Source: Chamaea fasciata (Eukaryota > Chordata > Aves > Passeriformes > Sylviidae). Taken from it: a stretch of DNA of 64,000 nt. The number at the start of each line of letters is the position of its first letter. The stretch's first letter is position 1. The stretch lies in assembly GCA_029207755.1 (NCBI GenBank), contig JARCOQ010000007.1, forward strand, positions 37,901,656-37,965,655. The letters are read 5' to 3'. Below are positions 16,906 to 31,385 of the stretch, in pieces. The translations under genes and the position numbers were made by a program. Below the pieces are notes generated by a model that searched no databases, had not been told where the DNA came from, and was given only the letters and a program-made list of their open reading frames with translations.

Positions 16906-17145
16906 CTGTCGAAATATCTCAGTTAGAAAATTAACATTGCTTCTTTTAGAAGAAAAGACTTTCCGGACAATTTCAATATCAGTTAAATGCTCTTCATCAA
17001 TACTGCACAGGCTGGAAGAACTTGGTTCTCTCTCTGTTAGAGTACTTGTATTAGAATGAGATTGTTCTGGTTCTGCATTTCTATCCTGCTTATCAGTACT
17101 GTCATTTTTGCTATCCTCCCTTGAAGCCATGCTAGCAGCTGCTCT
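16906..17145 (-). CDS. RALGAPA1: RALGAPA1 exon 10, residues 338-417 (Ser-rich linker)
   Basis: The 240-nt exon is exactly 80 codons, bounded by a CAG acceptor and a GTAAAA donor. It starts [10 protein letters not shown]. It contains the Ser/Thr-rich segment [12 protein letters not shown] and Pro-Ser-Ser-Ser-Ser-Leu-Cys-Ser, likely disordered and phosphorylated. It ends Glu-Ile-Phe-Arg-Gln. Being phase 0 at both ends, it could be skipped without a frameshift. Confidence 0.96.
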
Positions 17146-17445
17146 CTGAAAAAAAAAATAAAATTTCATAGTTCATTTTTAGTACAGCAATAAATCAAAA
17201 CAATTTAAGTATAATTTAACCAGCACGAGGAATTAAAGAAAAAACAAACGAAGGGATTTATTGCATTTCAAGGTTTCTAATGTCCAGCTGATCAAAAACA
17301 AATCACAGAATTTGGAAAAAGCAGCACTGCAGATCCTTTCAAAGTGAATTAATAAACATCCAATTTGTTTAGAAATTCCTTTTTTTTTAGAACTTTTCAT
17401 TGGTTGTAATTATTGGAGGAGAGCATACTGCCGTCATAACAATTA

Positions 17446-17814
<369 letters not shown>

Positions 17815-19078
17815 TTAGTTGCATTCACCTGTTGCACCACTCATTCCAAGATGCACTGGAATGGATGCAACAGAGAATTTGTCAAGAATCGTAAGACATC
17901 AAAACACTTGAATTTTCTACTGAAGGGAGACAACACTGTTGGTCCAAAAGACAGAAACGTATTTCTGCTATGCGGAACCATTAATTTTTTATCTGAAAGT
18001 GATTTCTATAGCCTTACGTTTTTGCTTGCATTGTTTTTCTATGTAAGTAAATGCATTTCATTATTTTCATATTCTTTTAAACTACGTTATACTCAATATT
18101 TAAAGATAAACTTCAGCAAACTCACTACAAATTTTCATTGAAAACTGTATACGAAGTTCCAAGTAGCAAAATAACTGTCAACTAGACTAGACTATGACCT
18201 ATACAAGAAAACTATTTCCCTATAAAATTAATATATTGCAAAATCTAATCATGGCTACAATGGGAGATAAATAATTCCAAAATGCAAATGCAATAAACAC
18301 AGCCCCTTCTGGCCCTGCAAAATGTGAAAGATGGTTAGAATAGAGGAATCCTGCTCCAAAGCCACATGAGCTTTGCAGCTTCACCTAGGACCCCATTTGC
18401 ACTGGCTAATTTTGCTGCCAGACCACAGGCACATAAATTTTCCTATGACTTAGCTGCAAGATGAGTCTGTGGCAATAGCTTCTATACTAGCTTGTAGGGA
18501 ATATAATGAAGGATGCTTAGGGGCACATCAGCTGGCAGGAACTATGGTTGTTTTGGGACTAGAACTGACAACTCCATTTTCGCCATCCCATGTCATACAT
18601 GATGGTTCAGAATTGTTAAGCTTTTGTGGTTTTCCATTGTGCTAGTCATCAGTACTCCTGAATCTGCTTCAGAAGAAAACAATGACAGTACTTAACTCTA
18701 TGTGGATGGAGTGAACACGTATGGTAAAAGCACTACAAAGATGGATGGGACATATGGATACCATTTTAAAATTGTGCATTTCTCTGTGACTTAACACTGC
18801 AAAATGTCATTTCTGGGTTTTACAACCCAAGACATGGTACAGAATACTTCTGCATTACCAATCATCAGCCTGAAGCAGCAATGGTACATTCATGTGCAAA
18901 TGACATTTCTCTGAAAGTGGCATGCCAGCCAACCGTAGTCCCAGTTCTATATGGGCAAATATGAGACATACTCCAAAACAAAAAGAAGATGAGTATTTAT
19001 GTGAGGACTGATTATGATTTGTACTGTCAGGACATCCTGATGCTGGTGTTTCAGTATGGTGATTTCCACCTAGTGACA

Positions 19079-19222
19079 GAAAAAAACCCCAAAAAACCCA
19101 AAAAAACCCAAAAAGCCAAGAAACTCAAACTAAAACAAATACAAAATAAACAAAAATCCAAATAAAAAAAATAAAAAAAAAAAAAAAAAAAAAAAAAACC
19201 CAAAACCAAAACCAACCCAAAC
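19079..19222. repeat. A-rich / (AAAAACCC)-like simple repeat
   Basis: Poly-A is interspersed with CC and CCC, followed by a nearly pure A run of about 30. It gives spurious Phe-rich reading frames on the minus strand. Confidence 0.85.
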
Positions 19223-20281
19223 CAACAGGAAGATGGAAGCATGGAAAAATGATGGTCCTATCCATATACAGAGAGTGACAGATTGAACAGAGATGGTTAT
19301 GTCGGCCCGGCCTCAACTCTTTTGAGGCCTGCAGTACATGAGCAAGAGAGAAGTTCCATGGTATTACAGGCCAACCAGAAAGCAGTTCAAGAACACTAAT
19401 GGTGAGAGTCAAAGAAGATATAAAAAAGTCACACTGAACAGTATAAATTATTCCCTGACTGTATCCTCCTAAAACAAAGTCAAGAGTTGTTTTAAAGGAT
19501 CCTTCAGAACTTCGCCAGTTTATGGTGTTAGAATCCAAGAGGGACAAATCTGGACAGCAGTGAAGAAATAATCAACTATTGTCTAAGCAATAATATTATT
19601 ACAGCCTTTTTAAGGCATCTAAAGTGAAACCAGAGTATCTGTCAGACTGCTGTAAAGATTTCTTTGTTATCTTTACAAATACACAAGATCCAGCACCCAC
19701 ACTAAAGATATCCACGCCGGTCTAGCTCAGTGTTGTTTCAAAAGTCACATACATAAGTAGTGATAAACCCACCACAATGCTGCTACACTGAGGAATGTTT
19801 CCTGTACAAACTCCAGAACTACATCCACACTTTTCAATGCAAGCATTATTTTTATAGGAAAAACCCCATGATTCTTGCGTATCATCTACCTAAGTAACAA
19901 ATACACAGAATACTCTTTGACAAGTTTACAAATGGTTTATTTACTGCAAATAATTAAACCAGTACATTGGTTTCATTCTGTGGAAAGCAGCAGGTTAGTA
20001 AGAAAATTAAAAATTAAGGTATCTGTAACAAGCATGGATAACAGTACAATCTGTGAAACAGGAAGCAAATGCCTGGTAGCACAGCATTTAAAGATGCAAA
20101 AATCAGTTCTCTCTGGTATCCACAAACATTCAGCAGAGCACAAAGGCTGCAATACTGGCAGTATTTTCAGAAGGACTAAACATACAGTAAACATGTTTTT
20201 GCAGCATACTGTCTCCTTGTTTCCTGATAGCCTCTCAGAACATCCTCTTTCTACAATTTGTTTCAACTGCATTATGTGCTG

Positions 20282-20336
20282 CAGCTGCTTCTCAAATGTA
20301 TCGTCCTTTCAGCTGCTTCTCAAATGTATCCTCCCA
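20282..20336. repeat. 28-bp tandem duplication
   Basis: A 21-bp block beginning CAGCTGCTTCTCAAATG occurs at 20282 and again at 20310, and the first CAGCTG of a third unit appears at 20335. The intervening 7 bp carry the differences. Confidence 0.85.
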
Positions 20337-22743
20337 GCTGTTTCTTGTATTTTCAAATTCTGTCCATCTTGGAAGAAGGTATCAAGGCTTCAGATGAGAA
20401 CACAGACATAAAATCAAGGCAAAAAAAAAAAAAAAAACAACCCAAAAACAACTTGTTAGATGGACTAAAACAGCACAAGAGTAAATATTCTCTTCCCCCA
20501 ACTTTCCATTTTTTCTCTCTATTGTGTTTTGGGCTTTCCCCACCCCCTGCCCTTCCCCCTCTGGGAACCTGATGCCAAAAAGGGCAGTAAGCTGAAGGTG
20601 GTGGAAGATATAATAGGGTAGAAGTGAACACACTAGCAAAAACACAGTGGACACCTGTAAGCTTTGACCATGCTTAATTTTTAAGACAATAAAGGGTTCA
20701 TAAGGAATGAAGAGCTAGAGACAGCTGTAGGACAGCCTACTTTAGTGTTTCCCTGTAAATGAAGGAACCTATCTAAATGACTTGGAAATGGCACAGAAAG
20801 GCACATTACTATGATGGAAGAAGCAATGCTCCTGGAATATTTTTGCCGTCGTATTTGTAGCTCTTACTAAGCCACTTCTAACTCAATCTCAACAGATGTT
20901 TAACAGAGAATTTACAATCAAAATAAACACTAAGGCAAAAAAAACCCAAACCAAAACATAAAAAAGCAAAAAAAACTCTTAAACAAAACCAACCCCCCTC
21001 AAAAAACAATCTCATGAGCTTTTCTAAGGCTGTATTCCTCTCCTAAGTCTGTAATACTAAAGCCAGAATTTGAACAGAATTTCAATGTCAGTCCAGTATG
21101 CCATGTCCAGTAAAGCTCTGTATCAATGCTTGCTTACTAAAACTATTGTTCTGGTTTGTACCTCATGACTTCTCCTAAATTAAACATTACACCAGTAGCA
21201 TGAAAACTGTTCTTAGTAGCAGGCTCAGTGCCCAAGTTTGCCCTGCTTTCAAAACTGTAAGTTAAGAACAAGCACAGGACTGTTTTCAAATAGGTTGGGA
21301 AGATGCATGCCAGAGAAGAACGTGTTAGAGGAGAGAAAATTATTCAACTTACCAATGCTTTTGTTGTTTTCATCACTGTACTGTTCCAAAAATCCTCATT
21401 ATAGTTGCTCACTGTGCACAGTTTAACGCACTTGCAATAATTCTGGGGACCTGTGCACATTTCTTCTTGTTTCCCATTGTCCTCTTCTTTACTAAGGCCT
21501 TTGAATTTCTTTTTTACAGTTCACAGAAAAACAGAGGACTACAGTAACACTTCTATGGACTCAATCAAGGTCTTCATAGAAAGAGAAAAATAGCATTTCC
21601 ATATTTCTTGTTCCGGAGCATGAAGCAACAGTAGGTTCGCTTTCTCAGCACTACTTACTATCCCTCTTGTAGATATTTTATCACTGAACCTCTTCAGCAT
21701 CTGCACAATAACTATTATTCTACTGTTACTTATGGCTGTATTTATAAGGTTCTCCTGTAGATGAGAAAGCCCAGTGTTTGTCTTCTCCGAGAGAACATGG
21801 CTTTGACACAACCATCTCTCAAATCTAAATAAATGAACATGGACTGGACGAAGCTAAAACCTTTTCAACAAACTTCCCTGACAGGCTGATTTTAGAATAT
21901 GGAATTGTGTCTGCAGATCACTACTCTCAAGAGTCCTCCTGAGATGCTGCATCAACAGATAAGAGGAATGGTGATGTGACTGTATGACTCAAGTGATGAA
22001 ATGGTAACTTAAAGCCTGTGTACAAGGTATTGCATTGCGAAAGAGGACTCTTGAACTCTGTTGGCCTACAACCAACATGTGCATGGGTGCATGCAAACCT
22101 GAGAGAACAAAATCAAGATTTGAAAACAACATTCTGGTTTAAAATGGGCTAAAAACTCTGAGTAAAACTCAGGTTTGCTTAGAAACACTTAACATTCCAC
22201 TCTCTATATGGAAAGATACATTCTAGCACCATCAGCTTTGAAGACTGTGCTAAACCCTACTTTCCTTTCCCTACCGCAAGCTCTTGATAAAATGCAGTTG
22301 GCACAAAAACCTAACTATGTCCTGTCAGAAATATGAGCAAGCACTGTATAATCCAAACACTGATTCTGTACGGATAAAATCAACACACCTAAAGAATAGC
22401 ACACTAAAACCTTTTATTTCAGCACCAGTAGTTTCTCTTCAGAGCACAACTGAGATCAACAATACAGGTCACATTAAAGAAAGGTTTTACAAGAACATTT
22501 AATTTACCTCATTCAGGTTAACAGAGCAAGATTGACTCTAATGAAAGGGTCAGAGGCTCCCACAAAGAAAGAAGTAAAAAACCAGAAACAGGAATCCTAA
22601 CATGTTCTTTCATGACAAATACTTTTGAAGAATGCCCTTAATGGGCAACATGACTCAAGCTAAAAACTGCTTTGCTATACTGTCTTGTTAGAGAGCACAA
22701 TTGCATGTCTCAAGCATTGTTAAGGCCACAGAAGGGAGGAATT

Positions 22744-23670
22744 TGTGACAGGAAGGTGCTAATTCCAGGCCTGACAGAGGGAAGATCTGATTAGCACATC
22801 CTGGTTAACGCATTCCCACTGTGACAGACTGGGTGACAAGAAGCACCTGCTTATATCACTGGTCAAAAAAGCATCATCCCAAGTTATGGGACACATCTGT
22901 GGCGATCAATGGCCACCAAAGCTCCCCCAAATACACCCTGTGGACACCGGGAATCTGGTCTGTATAAAGGCAGTACTGTTGTCCAGGTGTTAGGACCTAG
23001 GGGGAGGTTAACAAAGCTTAGGAAGAATGATGTATTACTGATATTGGATACAAAGAATGAAGAATTTAGGGGCAATAAGAACATTTGGCAGAAGATAGGG
23101 AAGAAATTATTAAAACCACTGCAGCAATTCTGCTGAAATCAGTTCCAGCTGGGTAAAAGGTAATTCCACAGGGCAAGATCTGCAACCACTGACTCACCAA
23201 CCTAAGCAACCCACCATCTCAAAAGAAGAGAAAGACTGAACATGCAGACTAATTAGCATAAGATGCATTCAACCAACAGAAGATGGAATACTAATTAATA
23301 AGAGAACTGTATTACTTGTAGCCAATAAGCAAGAATTCCTTTGTTTCTAAAATGAATAAATACTGAAAAGATCTTGAGTACCAGCAACGGACCTTGCAGA
23401 CGCAGCACCCCCTTTAGCATGGAACTTACTAACACACCCCACCACCAAGCCCAGGGTGAAGAAGGCCCAACAAGACACTGCTGGTGGTGATCCACAGGTG
23501 GTGACCAGCTTCTGCTTGCACTCTCTTCTTTTCCCTCTCCCCCTCTTCCCTCTGTATTTTCTTTATCCGTGCAGTCAATGTGACAAAATAAAGTCAGTGC
23601 TGTTGAATCAGCATTTGGTCTTGTTGTCACCTTATTTTGGGCAGAGGCATGTCTCACTAATCAGATCACA
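22744..23670 (+). mobile_element. Probable solo LTR of an endogenous retrovirus
   Basis: Signals appear in LTR order: a TGTGACA start, CCAAT (about 23321), a TATA-like ATAAATA (about 23354), an AATAAA polyadenylation signal (about 23588), then a T/G-rich U5-like segment ending TCACAACA. No gag, pol or env reading frame flanks it, so it would be a solo LTR. The left edge is uncertain (22744 or 22820) and no clean target duplication was found. It lies antisense to RALGAPA1. Confidence 0.5.
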
Positions 23671-23722
23671 ACATTGCTATTAGATAAAATGAAATGATTT
23701 TATCAGTTGTGTGAGCACTTAC

Positions 23723-23861
23723 CAAGTATAGGGTTATACAAGCTGGTCTCCTTACAGATGTTTGGGAAAATAGAAGGTAAGTAGTATTTCTTAAAATTTG
23801 AGAATAAAAATGAAAATCCCTTTTCCTGGTTTTCCTTGTTCTTCCATTCTAAACTCTTAAC
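23723..23861 (-). CDS. RALGAPA1: RALGAPA1 exon 8, residues 222-267
   Basis: The 139-nt exon has an AAG acceptor and a GTAAGT donor. It encodes [12 protein letters not shown] and onward to Ser-Leu-Tyr-Asn-Pro-Ile-Leu plus one base. The Phe-Lys-Lys-Tyr-Tyr-Leu-Pro motif is conserved in both paralogues. It lies about 50 bp from a probable retroviral LTR, on its 3' (downstream) side in gene orientation. Confidence 0.94.
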
Positions 23862-25825
23862 CTTAAAACAAGAATTTGGACAAAGTAAATATCTACAAGT
23901 AGAAGAAACAGGTAACTGATGAAATGTCCTCTTTTTAAGTTATTTCTTTGAAACAAAATCATACATATTTTAATACACAGTTTTAGAAAGTTGAGACAGA
24001 AACTAGCTGGGAAATGACAATGAAACAAAGACTGCTCTCTCCCAAAATACTGTTTCAAAATGAACTTAAACACATAAAATACGGAAACCAACAGAAATAC
24101 ATTTGCTTTTGCAGTCATCTTGCCAAGTCAGGGAGTATGCCCAAACTGTTTTTAATGAAACTGTTTTTATATTTCAAAATTTTTTATAAAAAAAATAAGA
24201 ATTACCCATGCCATTCCAAATATTTCTTCAACAACTTATTTTAAGACATTTTGACTAACACGTGTCCATACAGTCATAATAGGTACTTGGATTCATTTGT
24301 GTAATTGGCAACATGAAACAAACAAATTTTTCAACCACAAGCAGCAGAAGATACAACTTTGAAGTTGAGTTACAAGTACCAATGTACTTTCATGGATTGT
24401 GAGTGCTAAGCATTCCCCTTTACGAAATGTTTTCCTACATGGTGAGTGGTACCAAGCATGGTAAGTTCCCCTCAAGAAACACAGCGTGCAGTTTCCATCT
24501 TTGTTCCTGAGAATCCATCTGCCTGCAGAGCTAGGTAATCTCCCAAGTCTATAATAAATAATATAAAGGAAGAATCCCCTCTCTTTTATTTCCTTTCCCC
24601 TCTACTTCTCCATTTCTTACTCAAAGGCCACAGTTCTATTATGATCCATTTTCAGGGCAATGGGTGCATAGAGTGGAGTATACATGCATATATTTCACCC
24701 CCCAATATAACTCAAAGGATTAGCTGACACATATAACTTAGTGACACAAAGTCCTTTAGCAGAACTTAATATCAAAGAACCTTGCAATTATCAGTGGCCT
24801 CTAAAGGGACTTCAGCAAACAACTTCAGCACTCACATAGCAAACATGCTCTATGACACCTGTCTCAATGACCTATCTGAATTTAAATATAATACTACCAA
24901 TTTATTACAGAAAAGGCAGTCTTCTTCAAAAATATAAGGGCTATTTTTCTTCAAAGTAAATAGCCAGTAATAAACTTACCCTACAGATCACAAGTTTGAA
25001 GACCTCTACTCAAAGTGGGAGATACTGGAAGCAATAAAATGAGGCTGGAAATCGTTCCAGCATGGCAAGTTCACAGAGAAAGATGGATAAAGGGAAGCCA
25101 TGAAATGTTTAACAGATATCATATTTGCACAATATCCATCTTCTCTAGTAAAACCTGAATAAAATAAGTGTGAAGAAAAACTTAAGAGGTACCCAACTCG
25201 GTTCTGCGGGACAAGTCTGACCCAGAAGGCAGTACCCAGCAACACCTACCACGTCATGCAGCACATGATAGCACAGTAGGCTCAGAAGCAGCATGTGCTA
25301 ATTAGCCAGCAAATCAATTACATAACATGTAACAGCTGAGCCACAGTTTTTGACAGAAGCTGTTGCTATGCCCCATACTGGCTGAGATCACGGAATTGTC
25401 AAACTTCAAAGGGAAGAACATTGCGTGGGTCTGAGTTGCACACCATGGACTAAATGCTCATTCAGCTCTTAATTTTCTGCACACAGTTGATCCACTGGTT
25501 GGAAACAACAGGACAGGGAAGGGGAGATGAAAATGAGAAGCGAGCTGATATCAGCATTGCTAGAAGTGACTGACAAGTCGTGTTTTGTCTCCATGCCACA
25601 ATCTGATAGAAGATCCTGTGGTAACAGATCTAGGAATCTTCATACAGAAGACAAGGGAACATTTTTCTTGAAGAATTTGCTTTTTACAAAAAATGGAGTG
25701 GCAAGGAGGGTTTCTTTAAAACATTTCTATATGCATTTGCAGTGCTACAAGTAAAAAACTTACTGTAAAGGACAAAGAGGTGTTAATGGTTTCATACTTG
25801 TTTGCTTGAAAATTATAGAACATAC

Positions 25826-25941
25826 CTGAATTACCATGTATTTCAAAAGTGCTTCTAAAAAATAGCTTGTTAAATCTTCTTGTCCTTTATCTCCTGATTG
25901 TGGAGGAACAAGTGGAGTGATTTCTTCTATAGTCACTTGAG
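25826..25941 (-). CDS. RALGAPA1: RALGAPA1 exon 7, residues 183-221
   Basis: The 116-nt exon lies between a TAG acceptor and a GTATGT donor. It encodes [14 protein letters not shown] and ends Leu-Leu-Lys-Tyr-Met-Val-Ile-Gln on a codon boundary. No open frame of ORF-finder length marks it; it was found from splice signals and protein similarity. Confidence 0.94.
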
Positions 25942-27487
25942 CTATTTAAAGAAAAACAGAAATACATCCAACATTTAGACCATTTTTCTCATGCATAAAC
26001 TTCTACAAAGTTACAAAAGTAAAAATGCACTGCAGCAAGCAGAGACAGTTACAGGTAAAACAGTGTGACACCCATAGATAAATGAAAACCAGGAAATTTA
26101 AACTTATAAACCACCACAGAACTATTTTCTTACACATATAAAAAGCACAGCAGACAAGAAGTAGGTTTTCTCTATGTACTTTTGGAATCTACCTGCCAAA
26201 CCTGAATTTTTTAAAATGTCTTTTGGAATTTATGCCAAAGTGTAACAGTTACGGTACACAAATGCCAAATCTTTCCTTATATCTTTCACCATTTTCCCAT
26301 TTAGCGGTTGATCAGTTACACTTCCTTTATGTTTTACTATCAGTATCCTTCTTTGCCTCGACCGTGAGCTAGTTCAGAGCTGATTTTTCTCCTGTTCCTG
26401 TAGTTAGATGTTCATATGTCAATATTTGCACTCTGAATTTCACAAGATAACGCCAAAAAAGGGCTTGAGTAGGTAGCAAAATTTTACCTGCAGAGCTATC
26501 CTGCTAAGAAATTTGTCTGCAAATTTAATTACTAGTCATGGAGACACCGCTTTTCTCTACAAGCAGTAAAATACTCAAATACTAAGAGAAGATGGAAAGA
26601 AGGCAAAGCACAAAATTCAGGGGAAAAAGTGTTCAACTTTTTATTCCCATTTATGTGTATGCATAGTTTGCACTTACATTCAAAGACCCCATCCAATTGC
26701 AAATCATTAATAAATGAGCTTCAAATCCCACTATCAAGAATAAATTGAGATATGAGGAACTTAATACTAGTGTGTACAAAGGAAAAACCGTCCTAAGAAT
26801 CATCTTAAGAGAAAAGTCATCCTAACTCTATTGATTAGGGCCAAGATAATGACCTTACCATTAAAAAACAAAAAACAACCAGCAAGTATAAAAACCTCAT
26901 CTCAGAATGCTCCAGCTTTTCCATTCATGCAAACCTGTAAGGCCTCAAGTTTTGCAATTTACAAGGTCTAATTCTTATAGAAGATTTCAAGTTGCAAGAA
27001 TACCACAGCTTTCATTGCCTGGTCATACACAGACACATTTGTGCTTACACATTGGCCTAACAACCAACCACTCATTCTCTTCAAAGCCACACCACAAACA
27101 GCTTTTCACAGCCTACTCCCTGGAGCATGAACAAAGCCAGTGCAAGTGTTTGACACAAGCAGAATTCACCTGTGCAAGTTTGCAGTAGATGCAGGATCCT
27201 CTTGCAATTCTTAAGAATTACACACAATTGGTCAGTTTATTTGCAGCACTATGTGCTAAGCTACAATAACCTACTTGGGGGAAAAACCCCAACAACCACA
27301 AAAAACAACTCATTCTGAAAAACAAGAAAGACAGAAATTGCTACAGAAAGAAGAACTGACAAACTGCTAAGAAACTCATCACAGCTCCATTATCTCCCTT
27401 GGTACATGTGTATGTCAGTTACTTCAACTTGCCTTGTCTGTGACAAGATTTGTATTATGTTGAGAACTTATTAATATTACCACATTA

Positions 27488-27931
<444 letters not shown>

Positions 27932-28558
27932 CTAATCACTTGCTTGACTACAGCACTGCAAGATGCCAGATGTATTTTTTAGAAAATACAAAGACTGACA
28001 TAAAATTTCTAAATATGTTCATTAATTATAACAACAGAGTGAGGGAGCTTTCTGTATCAGAAGGACCAATTCTACCTTCTTCCATTTGTCCTTCAAAAGA
28101 GGTAATAGAGTCCTAGAGCACTCCCTTCCTGGCTCTCATACTGGAGAGTTTCAGCACCAGAGAAGACTGCAGGTGGTTTACAGAGGAATGGTGCAGCTGT
28201 TTTGCCCCAACCATTCAAATTACTCCACCCACCAGCAGGTCTCCCTGGTATAGATAATCCTCCACTTCCAAGGTAGCCCAAGCTCCAAAATCAGCCTCCT
28301 TGCCCTAACAATGAACAGCTAATGCTTACTGCTTTGTTAATGCAAAATTCTTTAAACCACCGTCTACACTATATAAACACATTACTACTGTGAGTAGTTT
28401 TACTGAGATAAAGCTGATGATTTGGAGTCACTCTTTCATGACACACAAGTCATGACCTGGTTCTTATTCCTGGGTTTTTACTGTAAAAAATTGCCCTTAT
28501 GTTCTTATTTTTACTTTTAAGCATTGTAGACAAAAATGCATGCAACTTTTTGCAATAC

Positions 28559-28602
28559 CTTTAATGAATTTCCAGTGTGAAGAAGCTTCTTTAAAATCAA
28601 CC
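28559..28602 (-). CDS. RALGAPA1: RALGAPA1 exon 5, residues 109-123
   Basis: This 44-nt micro-sized exon encodes (Gly)-Leu-Ile-Leu-Lys-Lys-Leu-Leu-His-Thr-Gly-Asn-Ser-Leu-Lys. An unusually pure pyrimidine run precedes the TAG acceptor, and the donor is GTATTG. The split Gly is completed as G|GG. It sits only about 0.9 kb from exon 6. Confidence 0.94.
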
Positions 28603-29262
28603 CTAAAAAAAAAAAAGAGAAAAAAAAAAAGTTTGCTTTTGTTCTTTCTATATTAAGTAAAATGTCAGAGTTCTCGGTCAGACTTGATAACCACTTTTAA
28701 ACAAGTCCTTGGCAATCTCTAATTTAATCTTGGTGACCTTGATACCTTCAAGCAACTGACTCAATGCCAGAAGGAAAAAAAAATCAAATATCACCTTCCA
28801 CAGCCTCCTCATAGAATATTTTCCCCAAAGACTTTCAAGATGTTTACATTAAAAGTAAATCATTCTCAAGTCATCACAGTGCATAAAATCAGCATTCCCT
28901 ATTTACAAGTACCTCATGTCATCTTGAAATGTATTACCAATATAAAGAAAATAAGGAAAAAAAAGTAATTAAAATTTCAAACTTTTCACCTGTCCTTGTT
29001 CTTTCTCAGCCACTCCTATTTCTATATTCCCAGATTTAAATCTATACAGAAGAGTATTCATTACATTGGTGGGGGGTTTTGTCTGTTTATTTTCTTTCTT
29101 ATTTTCCTTCACCTAACTTACAAAATTCTCCAGACCACAACCTCTGTTAAGTCACTTACAGTTTAAGGAAACAAGTGGCACAGTAGCCACTAACTGGTAA
29201 CTACTAATAAAAAGTAAAATGAAAGAGAGAGGGAAAGGGAGAGGGAAAAAAAATCAACTTAC

Positions 29263-29320
29263 CAATACTATGAAATTGCCACCTCTGATGAATCCTTTCA
29301 GGAAGGAGTTGTAAAATTTT
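29263..29320 (-). CDS. RALGAPA1: RALGAPA1 exon 4, residues 90-108
   Basis: The 58-nt exon encodes [19 protein letters not shown] plus one base of Gly. The acceptor is TAG and the donor GTAAGT. The sequence follows RALGAPA1 rather than RALGAPA2 at the Ile-His-Gln-Arg positions, as I recall the paralogues. Confidence 0.95.
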
Positions 29321-30701
29321 CTATAAAGAAACAGAACCCAAGGGTGTATGTTGCAGATATTGCTCTTCAAAGACCAAACAGTCCTTTCACAAAGGCCATA
29401 GATCAGAAGCAGAAGCATCAACTTAGAAAATTTCCACAATGCTTTCCTTGGAAGCATTATTGTCCTTTCAAGATCACCCCATTCCAAAAGCTAAGAAGCA
29501 AGCCCAAAGGTTCTGACAGACTGTCTTTAAATCCTACACTGGAGACTTCAGATGTTACTTTAGGTCATCTGGCTCCACTACCTCTCTGACAGACACTGCT
29601 GCTTACAGCACAGGGAATGGAATGGAATGGGATGAGTGTCTGTCTCAGTTGCTCTGGTTCACAACAGATTGCATTAAGTTAGTCCACCTTTCTAATGGCT
29701 TCAGCTAGGATGTTCAGGTGTGAACTTGCCTCTGTGCACAAGCAAACACTTGCTTCAGCCTTCTCAACAGAGGGGTAATGGGCTGCAGCAAAACAGTGAA
29801 GACAAGACCTCTACAAATAGAATGATCATCTCCAGAAACAAGAAACAGAGCACAGTTAGCAATTAAAAATCTATCACATAAGACTTGCAACATTTACACT
29901 AGAGGCATTTGTAAATAACCTGATTTCTCCTGGCTGTGGCCCTCCAGCACAACGTGCAACTGCTTCCAAAGCACAGATCACCTAATAATCCTTTATGGAG
30001 GAACCAGTGAACAAATGAACAAGCTCTCTTTCACATTCACCAACACACCTCACTAATAAATAAATAATAACTGAATTTGTATTCAGCCATGTGATAAGCA
30101 TCAATCAGCTTTTAGTCTTGCATATTTTTAAGAAACACAATCCTTATTCTATAATTAGAAGCCTCCAACAAAATGGAAAGATGAAAACTTGACATTCTAA
30201 GCTATTTTTAAACTATAGTGTCTGCTAAGAAATGTTCTGATTTTATTAAATTATTTCATTAGTGTCTAATTCATCTTAACTAAGTCAAGATATGCTTTTA
30301 GAAAGAATACCATGAAATGCAATTTTCAAATAAGGAATATTTTTCAAAAAGGATCTATTAAAAAATCCTGCAGCAGCAATCTACTATGAGAAAAATCAGA
30401 GATAATATGCAGTTAGAAGGTCAAAAGTATCATGACTAAACAGAGATCACCTTTCTATGAATTTCAATGTGTTTAACACATTATGGGGAAATACCACCAC
30501 CAAAGAGTAATCAGAGACACAGAAACATCTTTTTCCAGTTTAGGCATCTTGCAAACCACAAGTCAAATTTTTATTTTTCACACAAAGCACATGAATTTAG
30601 CTCTATGCGAAAGTAGAAAGGAATGCAGTTAAATGCAAAGTGTATTTACTGATGACTGTAAAATAATAGGACTTAAAGAAAAAATATTCAAAATATCTTA
30701 C

Positions 30702-30751
30702 CTCAAAAATAAAAAGAATAGAATCTAATTCTTCTCTCTGCGACTTGTGAC
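30702..30751 (-). CDS. RALGAPA1: RALGAPA1 exon 3, residues 73-89
   Basis: This short 50-nt exon, too small for ORF finders, encodes Gly-His-Lys-Ser-Gln-Arg-Glu-Glu-Leu-Asp-Ser-Ile-Leu-Phe-Ile-Phe-Glu. The acceptor is CTAG and the donor GTAAGA. The first Gly codon is completed from exon 2 (G|GT), and the exon ends on a codon boundary. The Lys-Ser-Gln-Arg-Glu-Glu-Leu-Asp motif is conserved in both RalGAP alpha paralogues. Confidence 0.95.
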
Positions 30752-31274
30752 CTAGTTGCAAAAATAGTGAAAACAGTTAAATAGTTAAATATAAATAGAA
30801 GATGCACTTTCATTATCAAAGCAAAGATCCTTACATGCGTAAAATGAAAACCTGCATTTATACAACCATAACTTTGCACTGCTTCTGCAAATAAAAATTA
30901 TACTCCACAAATACAGTCTGTAACAGCTACAACTTGCATAACTTCCTATTATGGAATCTACAACTGGGAGAGATTAAGTTACACAGTATCTTGTTAAGGA
31001 ATAATTCTGCAAAACACAAAGTATAACACCTAAAGAATCCACACTTTGCAAAAGGGCAAACACAGTCACTGTAGAATAAACACTTTTTGCTCACCTCCAC
31101 TGCATGCATACCTCATTGCTCTGCCTTTAATTCCAAAGTTAGTTCTTAGACATATTTCTGCACAACTAATATTGTCATTTGTGACCACAGAAAGCTTTAT
31201 TTACAGCACCCTGCTTTCCTTCATAACAAAGACACAAGCATCAAGACAAAAAGAGTTCTATCTGCAATACTTAC

Positions 31275-31385
31275 CTTTTTGTTTAAGCCCCACTTCAATA
31301 GTCACAAAGTTTTCAAAGAACACATAATATATATGTGAAAAATGTAGGTCGAAAAACTGTTTGAGATCAATTGATTCTCCATTAT
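31275..31385 (-). CDS. RALGAPA1: RALGAPA1 exon 2, residues 36-72
   Basis: The 111-nt exon lies between a CAG acceptor and a GTAAGT donor, phase 1 to phase 1. It encodes [12 protein letters not shown] and onward to Gly-Leu-Lys-Gln-Lys, the conserved N-terminal helical segment. The motif [10 protein letters not shown] is diagnostic. It follows a 10.3-kb first intron, the longest in the window. Confidence 0.95.

Noticed and set aside
23295..23657. 120-codon minus-strand frame
   Set aside because: It is the antisense of the probable LTR U3-U5 region and has no gag, pol or env similarity.
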